Shown here one piece after another: positions 17,355 to 25,377 of a DNA stretch of 64,000 nt. The position numbers were made by a program, and so were the translations under genes. The stretch spans positions 1 through 64,000 of the forward strand of contig JAIOPQ010000015.1 in the NCBI GenBank assembly GCA_021413825.1, given 5' to 3'. The notes beneath the pieces are model-generated. The model ran no database searches. It worked only from the letters and a program-made list of their open reading frames with translations, and was not told the origin of the DNA. This stretch comes from Spirochaetia bacterium. Its GTDB lineage: Bacteria; Spirochaetota; Leptospiria; Leptospirales; Leptonemataceae. Each line of letters starts with the position of its first letter. The first letter of the stretch is position 1.

Positions 17355-18197
17355 ATGCTCAATATTTGTACACAGCAGAGGCCACAAGAAATCCCAAAAA
17401 CCGGCCGGGTTCTGCGCAGTTTCGGACTGGTAGTTTTGTTTCTAACAGTGGCGGCCTTGCAGGCGGATACCATTTATCTCAAGAATGGAGACACAGTCCA
17501 CGGCTCAATCATAGCGCAAGATCAGAATTCGGTTAAGCTAAAAACGTCCACGGGTGAAAAGGTCTTTAGCAAGGCATTGATTCGCCGGATATCATACGAT
17601 GACAAAACATCGGATGACAATGCGGACAAGGATCGTCTGGAACGGGAAAAGCAAATTAAATCAGAAGAGCTTCGCAAAGAACGCGAAGAGCTGGAGCGCC
17701 GGACCAAAGAGATTGAAGAACGCGAAAAGAAAACCAAACTGGAAAATGAGCAACGGCAGGAAGCAGCTTCGCGCGGCGGTCGTTCGGCAATCTGGCGCAG
17801 CATTGTTTTTCCAGGATGGGGCCAGCACTACCGCGGAGATAAGACACGCGGTTATATCTTTATGGGCGGCGCTGCATTCACCGGACTACTTCTCTTTAAA
17901 ACTAGAAAACAATATCTAAAAGCGCGCAGCGACTATGATGAAGCTTCTACTCTCTCTATCCTTTCTGCAGCTACAGGAAGCTCAGGAATGATTGGCGGCG
18001 CATTCCTGAATGCGAATGAAAAGAGAAATAGCTTACAGAAAGTCGCAGCCAAAGGAAATCTATTCACTGGACTTTACCTTGGATGGTATTTCTCAAATGT
18101 TGCGGATGCTTTCCTCTACGGACCCGAGCATCGAACCGCAGGTCAACTCATCCAGAAACCTGACGTCCAACTCTCATTCACGTTTCCACTCAAATGA
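17355..18197 (+). CDS. Secreted coiled-coil protein with N-terminal NG-type repeat module and DUF5683-like membrane tail
   Basis: From the ATG at 17355 the protein has 280 residues. A signal sequence (VVLFLTVAALQA) precedes the module TIYLKNGDTVHGSI...KLKTSTGEKVFSKALIRRISYD. A highly charged coiled coil follows (about 90-145, runs of REKQ/REE). A tail with PGWGQHYRGDKTRGYIFMGGAAF resembles the DUF5683 or TM2-like glycine/aromatic motif and suggests one or more membrane helices. It is a paralogue of the gene at 28604-29527. Function is unknown. Its TGA overlaps the glucosidase ATG. A TTG at 17334 is an alternative start. Confidence 0.8.
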   Translation: MLNICTQQRPQEIPKTGRVLRSFGLVVLFLTVAALQADTIYLKNGDTVHGSIIAQDQNSVKLKTSTGEKVFSKALIRRISYDDKTSDDNADKDRLEREKQIKSEELRKEREELERRTKEIEEREKKTKLENEQRQEAASRGGRSAIWRSIVFPGWGQHYRGDKTRGYIFMGGAAFTGLLLFKTRKQYLKARSDYDEASTLSILSAATGSSGMIGGAFLNANEKRNSLQKVAAKGNLFTGLYLGWYFSNVADAFLYGPEHRTAGQLIQKPDVQLSFTFPLK

Positions 18198-19774
18198 AGA
18201 ACTGGTGGAAAGAGGCGGTTATATATCAAATATATCCGCGGAGTTTTCAAGACTCAAATGGCGATGGCATAGGGGACATTCGCGGCATTCAAGATCGTCT
18301 GCCGTATCTTAAGGATCTGGGAGTGGACGCACTCTGGCTCTCGCCCATTAACGTTTCACCCATGTTCGATTTCGGATACGACATTTCCGATTATCGTGCA
18401 ATTGATCCTATTTTTGGAACAATGCAGGATTTTGATTCGCTCTTGAGTGCTGCCGGGAAATCCGATCTAAAGATTCTCATGGATCTGGTTGTGAATCATA
18501 CCTCACATCTTCATCCCTGGTTCATTGAAGCCAAATCCTCACGGAACAATCCAAAGCGCGACTGGTATATCTGGCAACCGGGCAAGAAGGGCCAACTTCC
18601 AAATAACTGGAAAAGTGTATTCGGTGGTTCAGCCTGGGAATGGGACCAAAGCACAGAATGCTACTACCTGCATTCTTTTCTCACCGAGCAGCCTGATTTA
18701 AACTGGAGAAATCCTGAAGTAAAAAAACAGATTCTGAGCGATGTGGAATTCTGGCTGGAACGGGGCGTTGCGGGCTTTCGCCTGGACGTTGTGAATATGT
18801 ACTTCAAGGATGCATTGCTGCGAAACAATCCACCACGATTCTGGGGTTGGCAATATCCAAGGCCGTATGAATTGCAGTATCATGTCTACGATATGTCGCA
18901 ACCGGAAATGCATCCGTTGCTGCGCGATCTCAGAACACTTCTGGATAAATATGATGCAATGTCCGTGGGCGAGGTGTTCGGCGATTATCCCGGTGATCCA
19001 AACAAAGCGGCTAGCTACCTGGGCAATTTTGACGAACTTCATTTAGCATTCGATTTTACAATTTTGTTTCAGAAATGGTCTGCAAAGGACTTTGCGACCG
19101 TTATGCGTAATTGGATTCGCGCCTGTAGTCCGGAAAACTGGCCTGCCCTCGTTTTAAACAATCATGATCAGGGAAGATCGTTCACACGACACGCAAAAGG
19201 AATGCAGAGCGAGGCCAGGGCTAAACTACTTGCGACGTTGCTCTTAACTTCGCGCGGCACCCCGTTTCTCTACTATGGAGAAGAGCTGGGCATGAAGGAT
19301 GGTTCCATTGCACGCCATCAACTCCGGGACCCCGTCGGGATCCGCTACTGGCCCATTAATCCCGGACGGGATCCACAAAGAACCCCAATGCCCTGGGACA
19401 CAACAGCGAATGCTGGATTTAGTAATGGCACTCCGTGGTTACCGTTAAACGACGATGTAAATCAGAAAAACGTTAAGACTCAATCCACACAAACTGATTC
19501 AATGCTATCCTGGCACAAACAGTTAATTCAATTGCGCAAAAGCTCAGCAGCCCTGCGCTCCGGAACCTGGGATGAACTGGAAGGCCTGGGAAGCGATCTA
19601 TTCGGATACGTGCGTGAAGAGAAGAAGGATCGCAAAACCATTCTGTTGAACTTTGCAGACAAGCCACGGACCGCAAACCAGAGCGGACAGGTGATCCTTT
19701 CAACGCATCGCAAACCAGGTGAAACCGTTTCCGGTCCATTTGACTTGCAGCCTTACGAAGCCATCATTCTCTAA
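18194..19774 (+). CDS. GH13 alpha-glucosidase / oligo-1,6-glucosidase-type enzyme
   Basis: The 526-residue protein begins KNWWKEAVIYQIYPRSFQDSNGDGIGDIRG, the typical start of GH13 exo-alpha-glucosidases. The nucleophile Asp198 lies in GFRLDVVN, the acid/base Glu260 in SVGEVFG and the third carboxylate Asp325 in NNHDQGR. The Ca2+-loop sequence SNGDGIGD is present. It should release glucose from the non-reducing ends of short alpha-glucans or isomaltose-like sugars, in the cytosol since no signal peptide is present. It is translationally coupled (ATGA) to the secreted coiled-coil gene, an odd pairing. Exact substrate is uncertain within the family. Confidence 0.95.
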   Translation: MKNWWKEAVIYQIYPRSFQDSNGDGIGDIRGIQDRLPYLKDLGVDALWLSPINVSPMFDFGYDISDYRAIDPIFGTMQDFDSLLSAAGKSDLKILMDLVVNHTSHLHPWFIEAKSSRNNPKRDWYIWQPGKKGQLPNNWKSVFGGSAWEWDQSTECYYLHSFLTEQPDLNWRNPEVKKQILSDVEFWLERGVAGFRLDVVNMYFKDALLRNNPPRFWGWQYPRPYELQYHVYDMSQPEMHPLLRDLRTLLDKYDAMSVGEVFGDYPGDPNKAASYLGNFDELHLAFDFTILFQKWSAKDFATVMRNWIRACSPENWPALVLNNHDQGRSFTRHAKGMQSEARAKLLATLLLTSRGTPFLYYGEELGMKDGSIARHQLRDPVGIRYWPINPGRDPQRTPMPWDTTANAGFSNGTPWLPLNDDVNQKNVKTQSTQTDSMLSWHKQLIQLRKSSAALRSGTWDELEGLGSDLFGYVREEKKDRKTILLNFADKPRTANQSGQVILSTHRKPGETVSGPFDLQPYEAIIL

Positions 19775-19824
19775 CAATTCGCAATAGCGCATTGACATCC
19801 AACTCGGCCAGCGTAACCTACAGT

Positions 19825-21015
19825 ATGCCACGGGAATACGCACAGCTACTGATTCGTCTTTTGATCCTGACAGGGATCTGCCTGGTTGTCTACTGGCTCG
19901 GCGCATCGCTCGGCGGCGTACTCTTTCCGGTCTTTGCTAGCCTGATTCTAGCGTACTTGATGGATCCATTGGTGCGCAGATTGGATGGATTGGGTCTGGG
20001 TAGAACAGGAGGCGTGTCAGTCGTGCTCCTTTTCATACTGGCCCTCATCTTGTTGGCAGTGACATTCTTGATTCCGATTGTCCGCGCACAGGTGATGCTG
20101 CTGGCGGAACGCATGCCCACCATGGTCAGTTCTTTGCAGGTGAACGTTATTCCATGGCTACAGGAAATGGGTGTTGCGATTCCGGAGAACGTTACTACCG
20201 CACTTGAGCTTTACGGTGACAATCTTAAATCGGCTCTGCCAGGATTACTGAATAAATTTGGTTCCTGGTTGCCTGGTGCAATTACAACCACAGGAGCTAT
20301 TGTTTCGAGTTTGCTCAACATTGTGCTAATTCCATTGTTCACGTTCTACTTTGCGCGCGATTTAGATGCAATCTTTGCTTTTTTCAATAGCCTGATTCCC
20401 GAAAGTAATCGCTCATACATTTCATCCAGGTTGAACCAGATTGATGAAATTGTTGGTCACTGGTTTCGCGGACAATTGCAGGTAGCAGGAATTCTTGCCG
20501 TGCTCTATGCCGTTGGATTTGGTCTTGTGTTTTATTTTGCGGGAATGAAAGCCAGCACGGGAATTGCTGTTGGAATTCTGACGGGTTGTCTCAGTTTAAT
20601 TCCTTACGTAGGAGCCATCACCGGCTGTGTAATTTCAGTCCTGCTTGCTTTGATCGACTGGCACGGATTTGGACCTCTCGGTGGTGTTGCAATTGTATTC
20701 GGCGTAGTTCAAGTGCTCGAAGGATACGTGTTAACCCCTCGCATCGTGGGTGAAAAACTGGGGCTAAGTCCTGCCACTGTAATGATAGCCTTGCTTGCAG
20801 CCGGAACGTTAGGCGGTCTTGTTGGCATGCTCTTTGCGTTGCCAATCACTGGTGCAATGAAAGTGCTTGGCGGAGACCTGATCGACTACTACAGAAATAG
20901 CAAATGGTTTAGAGGAGAAACGGAAACCGATTCAACTTCAAACTCTCAAACGAGCCAGACCAGAAAGACGCGAAACAATCTACAGAACAAGGGAAGCCGT
21001 AGACGCAAACCTTAG
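19825..21015 (+). CDS. AI-2E family (PerM/YdiK-type) membrane transporter
   Basis: From the ATG at 19825 the protein has 396 residues. It shows the AI-2E layout of about eight helices, with LIPLFTFYFARDLDAI near 175 and the conserved core GILTGCLSLIPYVGAITGCV near 255. The closing region is EGYVLTPRIVGEKLGLSPATVMIALLAAGTLGGLVGM. Family members export small molecules or act as Na+/H+ antiporters; the substrate here is unknown. The C-terminus is a basic soluble tail. A TTG at 19792 could add 11 residues. Its TAG overlaps the TAA of the convergent ABC-F gene in a shared TTAG. Confidence 0.9.
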   Translation: MPREYAQLLIRLLILTGICLVVYWLGASLGGVLFPVFASLILAYLMDPLVRRLDGLGLGRTGGVSVVLLFILALILLAVTFLIPIVRAQVMLLAERMPTMVSSLQVNVIPWLQEMGVAIPENVTTALELYGDNLKSALPGLLNKFGSWLPGAITTTGAIVSSLLNIVLIPLFTFYFARDLDAIFAFFNSLIPESNRSYISSRLNQIDEIVGHWFRGQLQVAGILAVLYAVGFGLVFYFAGMKASTGIAVGILTGCLSLIPYVGAITGCVISVLLALIDWHGFGPLGGVAIVFGVVQVLEGYVLTPRIVGEKLGLSPATVMIALLAAGTLGGLVGMLFALPITGAMKVLGGDLIDYYRNSKWFRGETETDSTSNSQTSQTRKTRNNLQNKGSRRRKP

Positions 21016-22781
21016 TTTGCGTTCCTTTCTCCAAGTTCTTCCCAGCGACCCCATTTTGCTGCCAGGGTTTTGCCCAGGATTTCGTATTCCTTCCCAAGAT
21101 CCGTCAGCTGTGTATAACTTGCATCCGGTTTGCTGAGCCTGGTTTCCAGGTCCGATTTCTTTTTTTCCAGTAATTCTATTTCGCGTTCCAGGGCCCGGTA
21201 TTCCTTGATTTCCTCGGCGGCTAAGCGACGTTTTGCTGCAGCCTTTTCCTGCGTGCGCACCTGTTTGGCCGTGACTTCATGGCCTTTGTCGCGATTGATT
21301 GCAATGTATTCACTGGCAGTTTGATTGCTGCGCTGGATTCCTCCGTCCTCATAAACAAGCAGTGAGCTCACTACTCGATCCAGAAAATAGCGGTCATGCG
21401 ATGCTACAAGCACACAGCCCTGGAAATCGGCCAGGAAATCCTCGAGCAATACAAGCGTTGCGATGTCGAGATCGTTGGTTGGCTCATCCAGAATGAGAAA
21501 ATTGGGTGAAGCCATCAGAACGAGGACCAGGTGCAAACGCCTGCGCTCTCCACCGGAAAGTTGAGAGATCAATCCCTGCTGCATTCTACCAGAAAAACCA
21601 AAGTAATCCAGAAGACGCGCGGCTTCCATGACTACTCCATCACCACGGGAAAGAATCTCTCCGGCGTTACGCTTAACGTAATCGATTACTTTTTTTGAAC
21701 CATCCAGATCTCGCGAATTCTGATCAAAATAACCGAACTTTGTATGCAGACCTTTCTTGATCTCGCCGGTTTGCGGAGTTAGGACACCCATGAGTAAATT
21801 GAAGAAAGTCGATTTGCCGCAACCATTAGGCCCAAGAACACCCAATCGTTCACGCGATTTAAAAGTGTGTTCAAAGCCAGAGAATAATACGCGTCCATCA
21901 AACGCAGCCGATAAGTTTTTAACTTCCAGGATTCGATTCTTGCTTTCTGTGGCCGATGATTCGAATTCAAAACTGCGACCGCCTCCCCGACTGCTCAAGG
22001 CTTGCAAATCGTCGATTCGATCCACTCTTGCCTTCTGTTTTGTGCCGCGCGCTTTAGGTTGTCTGCGCAGCCATTCCAGTTCTGATTTCAGGAGGCGGGA
22101 AGCTTTGGCTTCTACTCTTGCAGCTGCCATATCGCGCTCAGCTTTTTTTTCAAGATAGTAGGAATAATTTCCATCGTATTGAAACAGTTGTCCCTGCTCA
22201 AGCTCCAGGATTCGTCCCGTAACATTCTCCAGAAAATAGCGATCATGGGTAATCAGAAAGATAGACTTCTTCCAATCCGTGAGCTTCTCTTCCAGCCAGA
22301 GATTTGTCCAGGCATCCAGGTGGTTTGTAGGTTCATCGAGGATGAGCAAGTCCGGTTCAAGCGCCAGTGTCTGTGCCAGCGCGATCTTTTTTAGCATACC
22401 GCCCGATAGATTTCCAACCGTTTGGTCCAGATCACTGATATCCAGTTCGGCCAGTATATTCACTATCTGACGCTCCGTATCATCTCCTGTGAGCATATTT
22501 ACAGGTGAAACCGGTTGCAAAATCGCCTGACGGATTGGACTGTCAGGAGCGAACACCGGAATCTGTGGCAGATAAGCAATACTCAGTTGATTGTTTTTTG
22601 TTATCTTCCCATCGTCCGTATCATCCAGTCCTGCAATGATGCGCAGCAACGTAGTTTTACCTGAACCGTTTGTTCCAATCAGCCCCAGTCTATCGCTTTC
22701 ATCTACGCCAAAGGATATTTCGTTAAAAAGCGACCTGTCGCCTATATGTTTTGAAATCCTGTCTGCTGAAACTATGTTCAT
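21012..22781 (-). CDS. uup: ABC-F family ATPase, Uup type
   Basis: The 589-residue protein carries two ABC domains and no membrane helices. The first has Walker A GTNGSGKTT (about 35-43), signature LSGGMLKK and Walker B LLILDEPTNHLD. The second has GPNGCGKST, LSGGERRR and LILDEPTNDLD. A linker between them has the arginine/lysine-rich P-site type helix. The C-terminal coiled coil (LEREIELLEKKKSDLETRLSK) is typical of Uup, which acts on ribosomes or on replication intermediates. Its start overlaps the stop of the epimerase gene (ATGA), so they are co-transcribed. Assignment to Uup rather than another ABC-F member rests on the C-terminal extension. Confidence 0.93.
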   Translation of the reverse strand: MNIVSADRISKHIGDRSLFNEISFGVDESDRLGLIGTNGSGKTTLLRIIAGLDDTDDGKITKNNQLSIAYLPQIPVFAPDSPIRQAILQPVSPVNMLTGDDTERQIVNILAELDISDLDQTVGNLSGGMLKKIALAQTLALEPDLLILDEPTNHLDAWTNLWLEEKLTDWKKSIFLITHDRYFLENVTGRILELEQGQLFQYDGNYSYYLEKKAERDMAAARVEAKASRLLKSELEWLRRQPKARGTKQKARVDRIDDLQALSSRGGGRSFEFESSATESKNRILEVKNLSAAFDGRVLFSGFEHTFKSRERLGVLGPNGCGKSTFFNLLMGVLTPQTGEIKKGLHTKFGYFDQNSRDLDGSKKVIDYVKRNAGEILSRGDGVVMEAARLLDYFGFSGRMQQGLISQLSGGERRRLHLVLVLMASPNFLILDEPTNDLDIATLVLLEDFLADFQGCVLVASHDRYFLDRVVSSLLVYEDGGIQRSNQTASEYIAINRDKGHEVTAKQVRTQEKAAAKRRLAAEEIKEYRALEREIELLEKKKSDLETRLSKPDASYTQLTDLGKEYEILGKTLAAKWGRWEELGERNAN

Positions 22782-23764
22782 CTGGAAATTGCGCCTACGG
22801 ATGTCAGGTGCGCAATGGTTCTTCTGATGCCTTCTACAAAATCAATCGGCTTCCATCCCAGGGTATCCTGCGCATGCTGGCTTACCGGAATGGCTTGCCA
22901 TTGCATGAAGTGTAATTGCCCCTTTGGAATCAGTGGAGGTTTTCCGGAAATCGAGGCAAAGCCTTCGCCAAGCGCTGAAATCGTTTTACCCATCCACAGG
23001 GGCATGACCGTAGGAACTTTCTTTATCCCCAGTTGATCGCAAACGATGCGTGCAACCGTAGCCAGATCATAGTAGTTTTCACTGAGAATGAATCGATCTC
23101 CTGCTTTTCCGTGGGCGGCGGCAAGCAATTGCCCGCGGGCTACATCTTCTGAATACACAACTGGAAACCCGCCCGGTAACAACATTGGGATTTTACCCTT
23201 CTTCAAATCTACAATAAGCAAATTCATTCCAGGCGAACTGGAAGGTCCGGGTCCGTACAGGCCAGAGGGATGGATGAACACAACGTCCATTCCCTTTTGT
23301 AAGAATTCAACTGCTACGCGATCTGCTTCCTGTTTGGATCGCTCATAATAGGTACCCTTGGGTTCCGGATCGAGTTCGGATTCATCGTAGCGTTCACCGG
23401 GGCCCGCACGGAACACATCGATGGTACTTGTGTGGATAAATCGTTTAACGCCTGCTTTGCGACTGGCTTCGAGCATATTACGTGTGCCACCCACATTGAC
23501 TTCGGTAAAGATTTTTGGATCCCGCATCCACTGCTCCGGGAAACCGGCCGCATGAAACACAACTTCACATCCGCGCACGGCAGACTCGACACTTGCAGGA
23601 TCAGTCACATCCCCGCTGAGTAACTCGCATTCAGCAGGGAGAATAGCTTTAGCCTTTTGCGGCGAACGGACCAATGCAGCTACTTGCTTTCCGGCATCTA
23701 AAAGTTGGCGGACAATATTGAATCCAATGAGCCCAGTGGCTCCGGTAACTAGAGTTTTTTCCAT
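22778..23764 (-). CDS. NAD-dependent epimerase/dihydroflavonol 4-reductase-like short-chain dehydrogenase
   Basis: The 328-residue extended SDR protein has the NAD(P)-binding GATGLIGFNIVRQLL at residues 8-22, a GTRNMLEASRKAGVKRFIHTST segment, and the catalytic YERSK of the YxxxK type. These resemble the dihydroflavonol reductase/3-beta-HSD subgroup. The substrate, probably a sterol-like, sugar or phenolic ketone, is unknown. It lies upstream of the ABC-F gene with an ATGA overlap. A stem-loop and other structured DNA lie just upstream of its start. Confidence 0.88.
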   Translation of the reverse strand: MEKTLVTGATGLIGFNIVRQLLDAGKQVAALVRSPQKAKAILPAECELLSGDVTDPASVESAVRGCEVVFHAAGFPEQWMRDPKIFTEVNVGGTRNMLEASRKAGVKRFIHTSTIDVFRAGPGERYDESELDPEPKGTYYERSKQEADRVAVEFLQKGMDVVFIHPSGLYGPGPSSSPGMNLLIVDLKKGKIPMLLPGGFPVVYSEDVARGQLLAAAHGKAGDRFILSENYYDLATVARIVCDQLGIKKVPTVMPLWMGKTISALGEGFASISGKPPLIPKGQLHFMQWQAIPVSQHAQDTLGWKPIDFVEGIRRTIAHLTSVGAISR

Positions 23765-23830
23765 TTTCTCCTTGATGCTGGAAGGGAGTGGAGTCTCAAC
23801 TAGAAATAACCTCGGAAAAAAGAGAGGAAT

Positions 23831-23848
23831 ACCTGGGATTTCCCAGGT
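23831..23848. promoter_or_regulatory. Perfect 8-bp stem-loop upstream of the epimerase gene
   Basis: ACCTGGGA and TCCCAGGT flank two T bases, making a perfect palindrome-like hairpin about 67 bp upstream of the leftward epimerase start. It may be an operator or part of an RNA leader. It precedes a rightward terminator 41 bp further on, so the two could belong to one short transcript. Confidence 0.4.
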
Positions 23849-23888
23849 AAAGTGACGATGGAGTCATTGCACATGTCGTTCGTTCACG

Positions 23889-23926
23889 GTTGAGGCCTTC
23901 TGGAAGCCTCAACAGAGCCTTTTTTC
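23889..23926 (+). terminator. Rho-independent terminator upstream of flgM
   Basis: GTTGAGGC (23889-23896) pairs with GCCTCAAC (23906-23913), an 8-bp stem. It is followed after AGAGCC by a six-T run to about 23925. It points rightward, yet no rightward gene lies between it and the epimerase start at 23764. It therefore ends either a short unannotated RNA or leftover transcription, and shields the flgM promoter. Confidence 0.65.
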
Positions 23927-23927
23927 C

Positions 23928-23955
23928 TTATGTTACTGGTAGAGTGGACCGATAA
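23928..23955 (+). promoter_or_regulatory. Candidate sigma-28 (FliA) promoter for flgM
   Basis: ACCGATAA at 23948-23955 matches seven of eight bases of the sigma-28 -10 element GCCGATAA. TTATGTTA at 23928-23935 matches five of eight bases of the -35 region TAAAGTTT, with 12 rather than 11 bases between. It lies just after the terminator and about 20 bp before the flgM ATG. The fit with flagellar control makes it plausible. Start site mapping would be needed. Confidence 0.5.
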
Positions 23956-23976
23956 AGTCTGAGAGAGAGGACCATT

Positions 23977-24273
23977 ATGATTGATAAAATTGGCGGCATT
24001 ACACCAAACCAGTCCCCCCGCAAGTCGGAACCGGTTGCGAGGGCAGAAAGCCCGGTTCGCGCTTCCGACAACCTAAGCATTTCTGAAGAAGCTCTAAAAG
24101 CGGCAGAGGCAGCTAAGATTCAAAAACTGGCGAATTTGCCAGATGAGTCTCGATCTGAAAAGATCAAAGAAGTCCGTGAGAAACTGGCACGCGGCGACTA
24201 CGACAACCTTTCAGACGAAATGTTGAACAAGGTAGCGGATCGAGTAGCTGGAGCATTCCAGAGCAACGTCTAA
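23977..24273 (+). CDS. flgM: Anti-sigma-28 factor FlgM
   Basis: The 98-residue protein matches FlgM. It has an N-terminal start with MIDKIGGI and a disordered Pro/Ser/Arg stretch, followed by the conserved C-terminal half SEEALKAAEAAKIQKLANL and EKIKEVREKLARGDYD, with a predicted helix at NLSDEMLNKVADRVAGAF. FlgM binds and holds FliA until hook completion exports it, so late flagellar genes stay off until then. GAGAGGA lies upstream of the ATG. It is a one-gene unit with a promoter-like box before it and a strong terminator after it. Confidence 0.88.
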   Translation: MIDKIGGITPNQSPRKSEPVARAESPVRASDNLSISEEALKAAEAAKIQKLANLPDESRSEKIKEVREKLARGDYDNLSDEMLNKVADRVAGAFQSNV

Positions 24274-24300
24274 TCCAGCGGACAACTGCTGAACCAAAAG

Positions 24301-24325
24301 GCCGCTTTCGAGCGGCTTTTTTTTT
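24301..24325 (+). terminator. Rho-independent terminator after flgM
   Basis: GCCGCT and AGCGGC form a 6-bp GC-rich stem around a stable TTCG loop, then nine T bases follow directly. A matching A-run before it lengthens the stem. It lies 28 bp after the flgM stop and points the same way. Confidence 0.95.
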
Positions 24326-24438
24326 ACTACCAGGGGTGTCGATCCCAGGCGCTAGCCCCCTAGCCCGGGTATATCAAAAATCGAGATGTCCGTTATTTGA
24401 GATTGACAGTACTCGGAAACCTGCCCTGCGTTCAGCAC

Positions 24439-24747
24439 ATGGCAAATCGTTTTTTGATCCTTCTGTTGTCGCTTTTTCTTGGAGCCTGTGTGAGCCCAGG
24501 CGGGTCGGGCGGATTTCTATTCAACAACTATGAAGGGCCGTTTTTAATCACGTCAAATCCTACGGGTGCCAGAAGAGCGGAAGGGACAGTCCATTGCTTT
24601 CTAGCCCTCGGCTGTATCGGTAATGCTGGAGTTGGCACAATTGCGAAGAATGCGCAGATCAACAAAATCGCAACTGTCGATTATCAATACTTGAGTGTTC
24701 TGACGATTCTTTACACCTCAACGACCATTATTGTTACCGGTGAGTAA
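24439..24747 (+). CDS. TRL-like lipoprotein
   Basis: From the ATG at 24439 the protein has 102 residues with a lipoprotein signal (lipobox LFLGAC, Cys17). The body matches the TRL-like pattern I recall: FNNYEGPFLITSNPTG, then GNAGVGTIAKNAQINKIATVDYQYLSVL and a final TTIIVTGE. TRL proteins are small envelope lipoproteins of unknown role, named after a tRNA-linked locus in E. coli, but no tRNA lies here. The next gene, on a GTG directly after this stop, is a diverged second copy. An earlier in-frame ATG at 24397 would put the signal too far inside. Confidence 0.72.
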   Translation: MANRFLILLLSLFLGACVSPGGSGGFLFNNYEGPFLITSNPTGARRAEGTVHCFLALGCIGNAGVGTIAKNAQINKIATVDYQYLSVLTILYTSTTIIVTGE

Positions 24748-25377
24748 GTGAAGTCCATCCTGTTCAGCGTACTCCTGCTCGCCGCTACTGCCTGCCAAAC
24801 ACTTGTCCCACCCAACAACAAGACCATACCGCATCCGGGCAATTTGTTTGGCGAAGGAAACGATCTGGCTTCATCCAGGTTGGACAATATTCTCAATATG
24901 TATTTGAGAAATTCGGGCTGCCTTGCATTCGGACAACGCGGGCTGCTCTTCAATAACTATACTGTGCCGCTTTACGTGGGCGAGATACCGCACGGCGATA
25001 TTTCAATCCAATACGACACGTACTGCCTCTTGAATGCTTGCGCCAGCACCGGAGGATTCTGGAAAGAATTGCGATCTCACGACCTCATTGCCGTGCACAC
25101 GGTCGATGCGGATTCTCTAACAGTTGCCGGATTTTCTTCAGTTAAGTTTAGAATCAATGGATGGAGCAGGACCGCGTATCGTTTGCAATTCGGTCCTTCC
25201 GAATCCGCCAAGCAGGACGCTGCATTCGTAGAGCGCGTAATTCTGGTGAATGGAACCGAATACCGCCGAGTCCGGACCCGCATCGATGGCGACACTGTAA
25301 CACTCGAAAGAAGCAACGGTGACCCGATCATAATCCGACGTGAAGACATTCTAAGTATCGAGAGAGCGGATAAATGA
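24748..25377 (+). CDS. Lipoprotein with diverged TRL-like domain and C-terminal NG-type module
   Basis: The 209-residue protein starts on GTG immediately after the previous TAA. It has a lipobox LAATAC (Cys16). The middle (about 70-150) aligns with the TRL-like protein before it: LLFNNYTVPLYVG matches FLFNNYEGPFLIT, and IAVHTVDADSLTV matches KIATVDYQYLSV. The C-terminus (about 165-207) has RVILVNGTEYRRVRT...LERSNGDPIIIRREDILSIE, the module that starts the next gene's mature protein. It appears to be a fusion of the two neighbours' domains. Its TGA overlaps the next ATG. Confidence 0.68.
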   Translation: MKSILFSVLLLAATACQTLVPPNNKTIPHPGNLFGEGNDLASSRLDNILNMYLRNSGCLAFGQRGLLFNNYTVPLYVGEIPHGDISIQYDTYCLLNACASTGGFWKELRSHDLIAVHTVDADSLTVAGFSSVKFRINGWSRTAYRLQFGPSESAKQDAAFVERVILVNGTEYRRVRTRIDGDTVTLERSNGDPIIIRREDILSIERADK

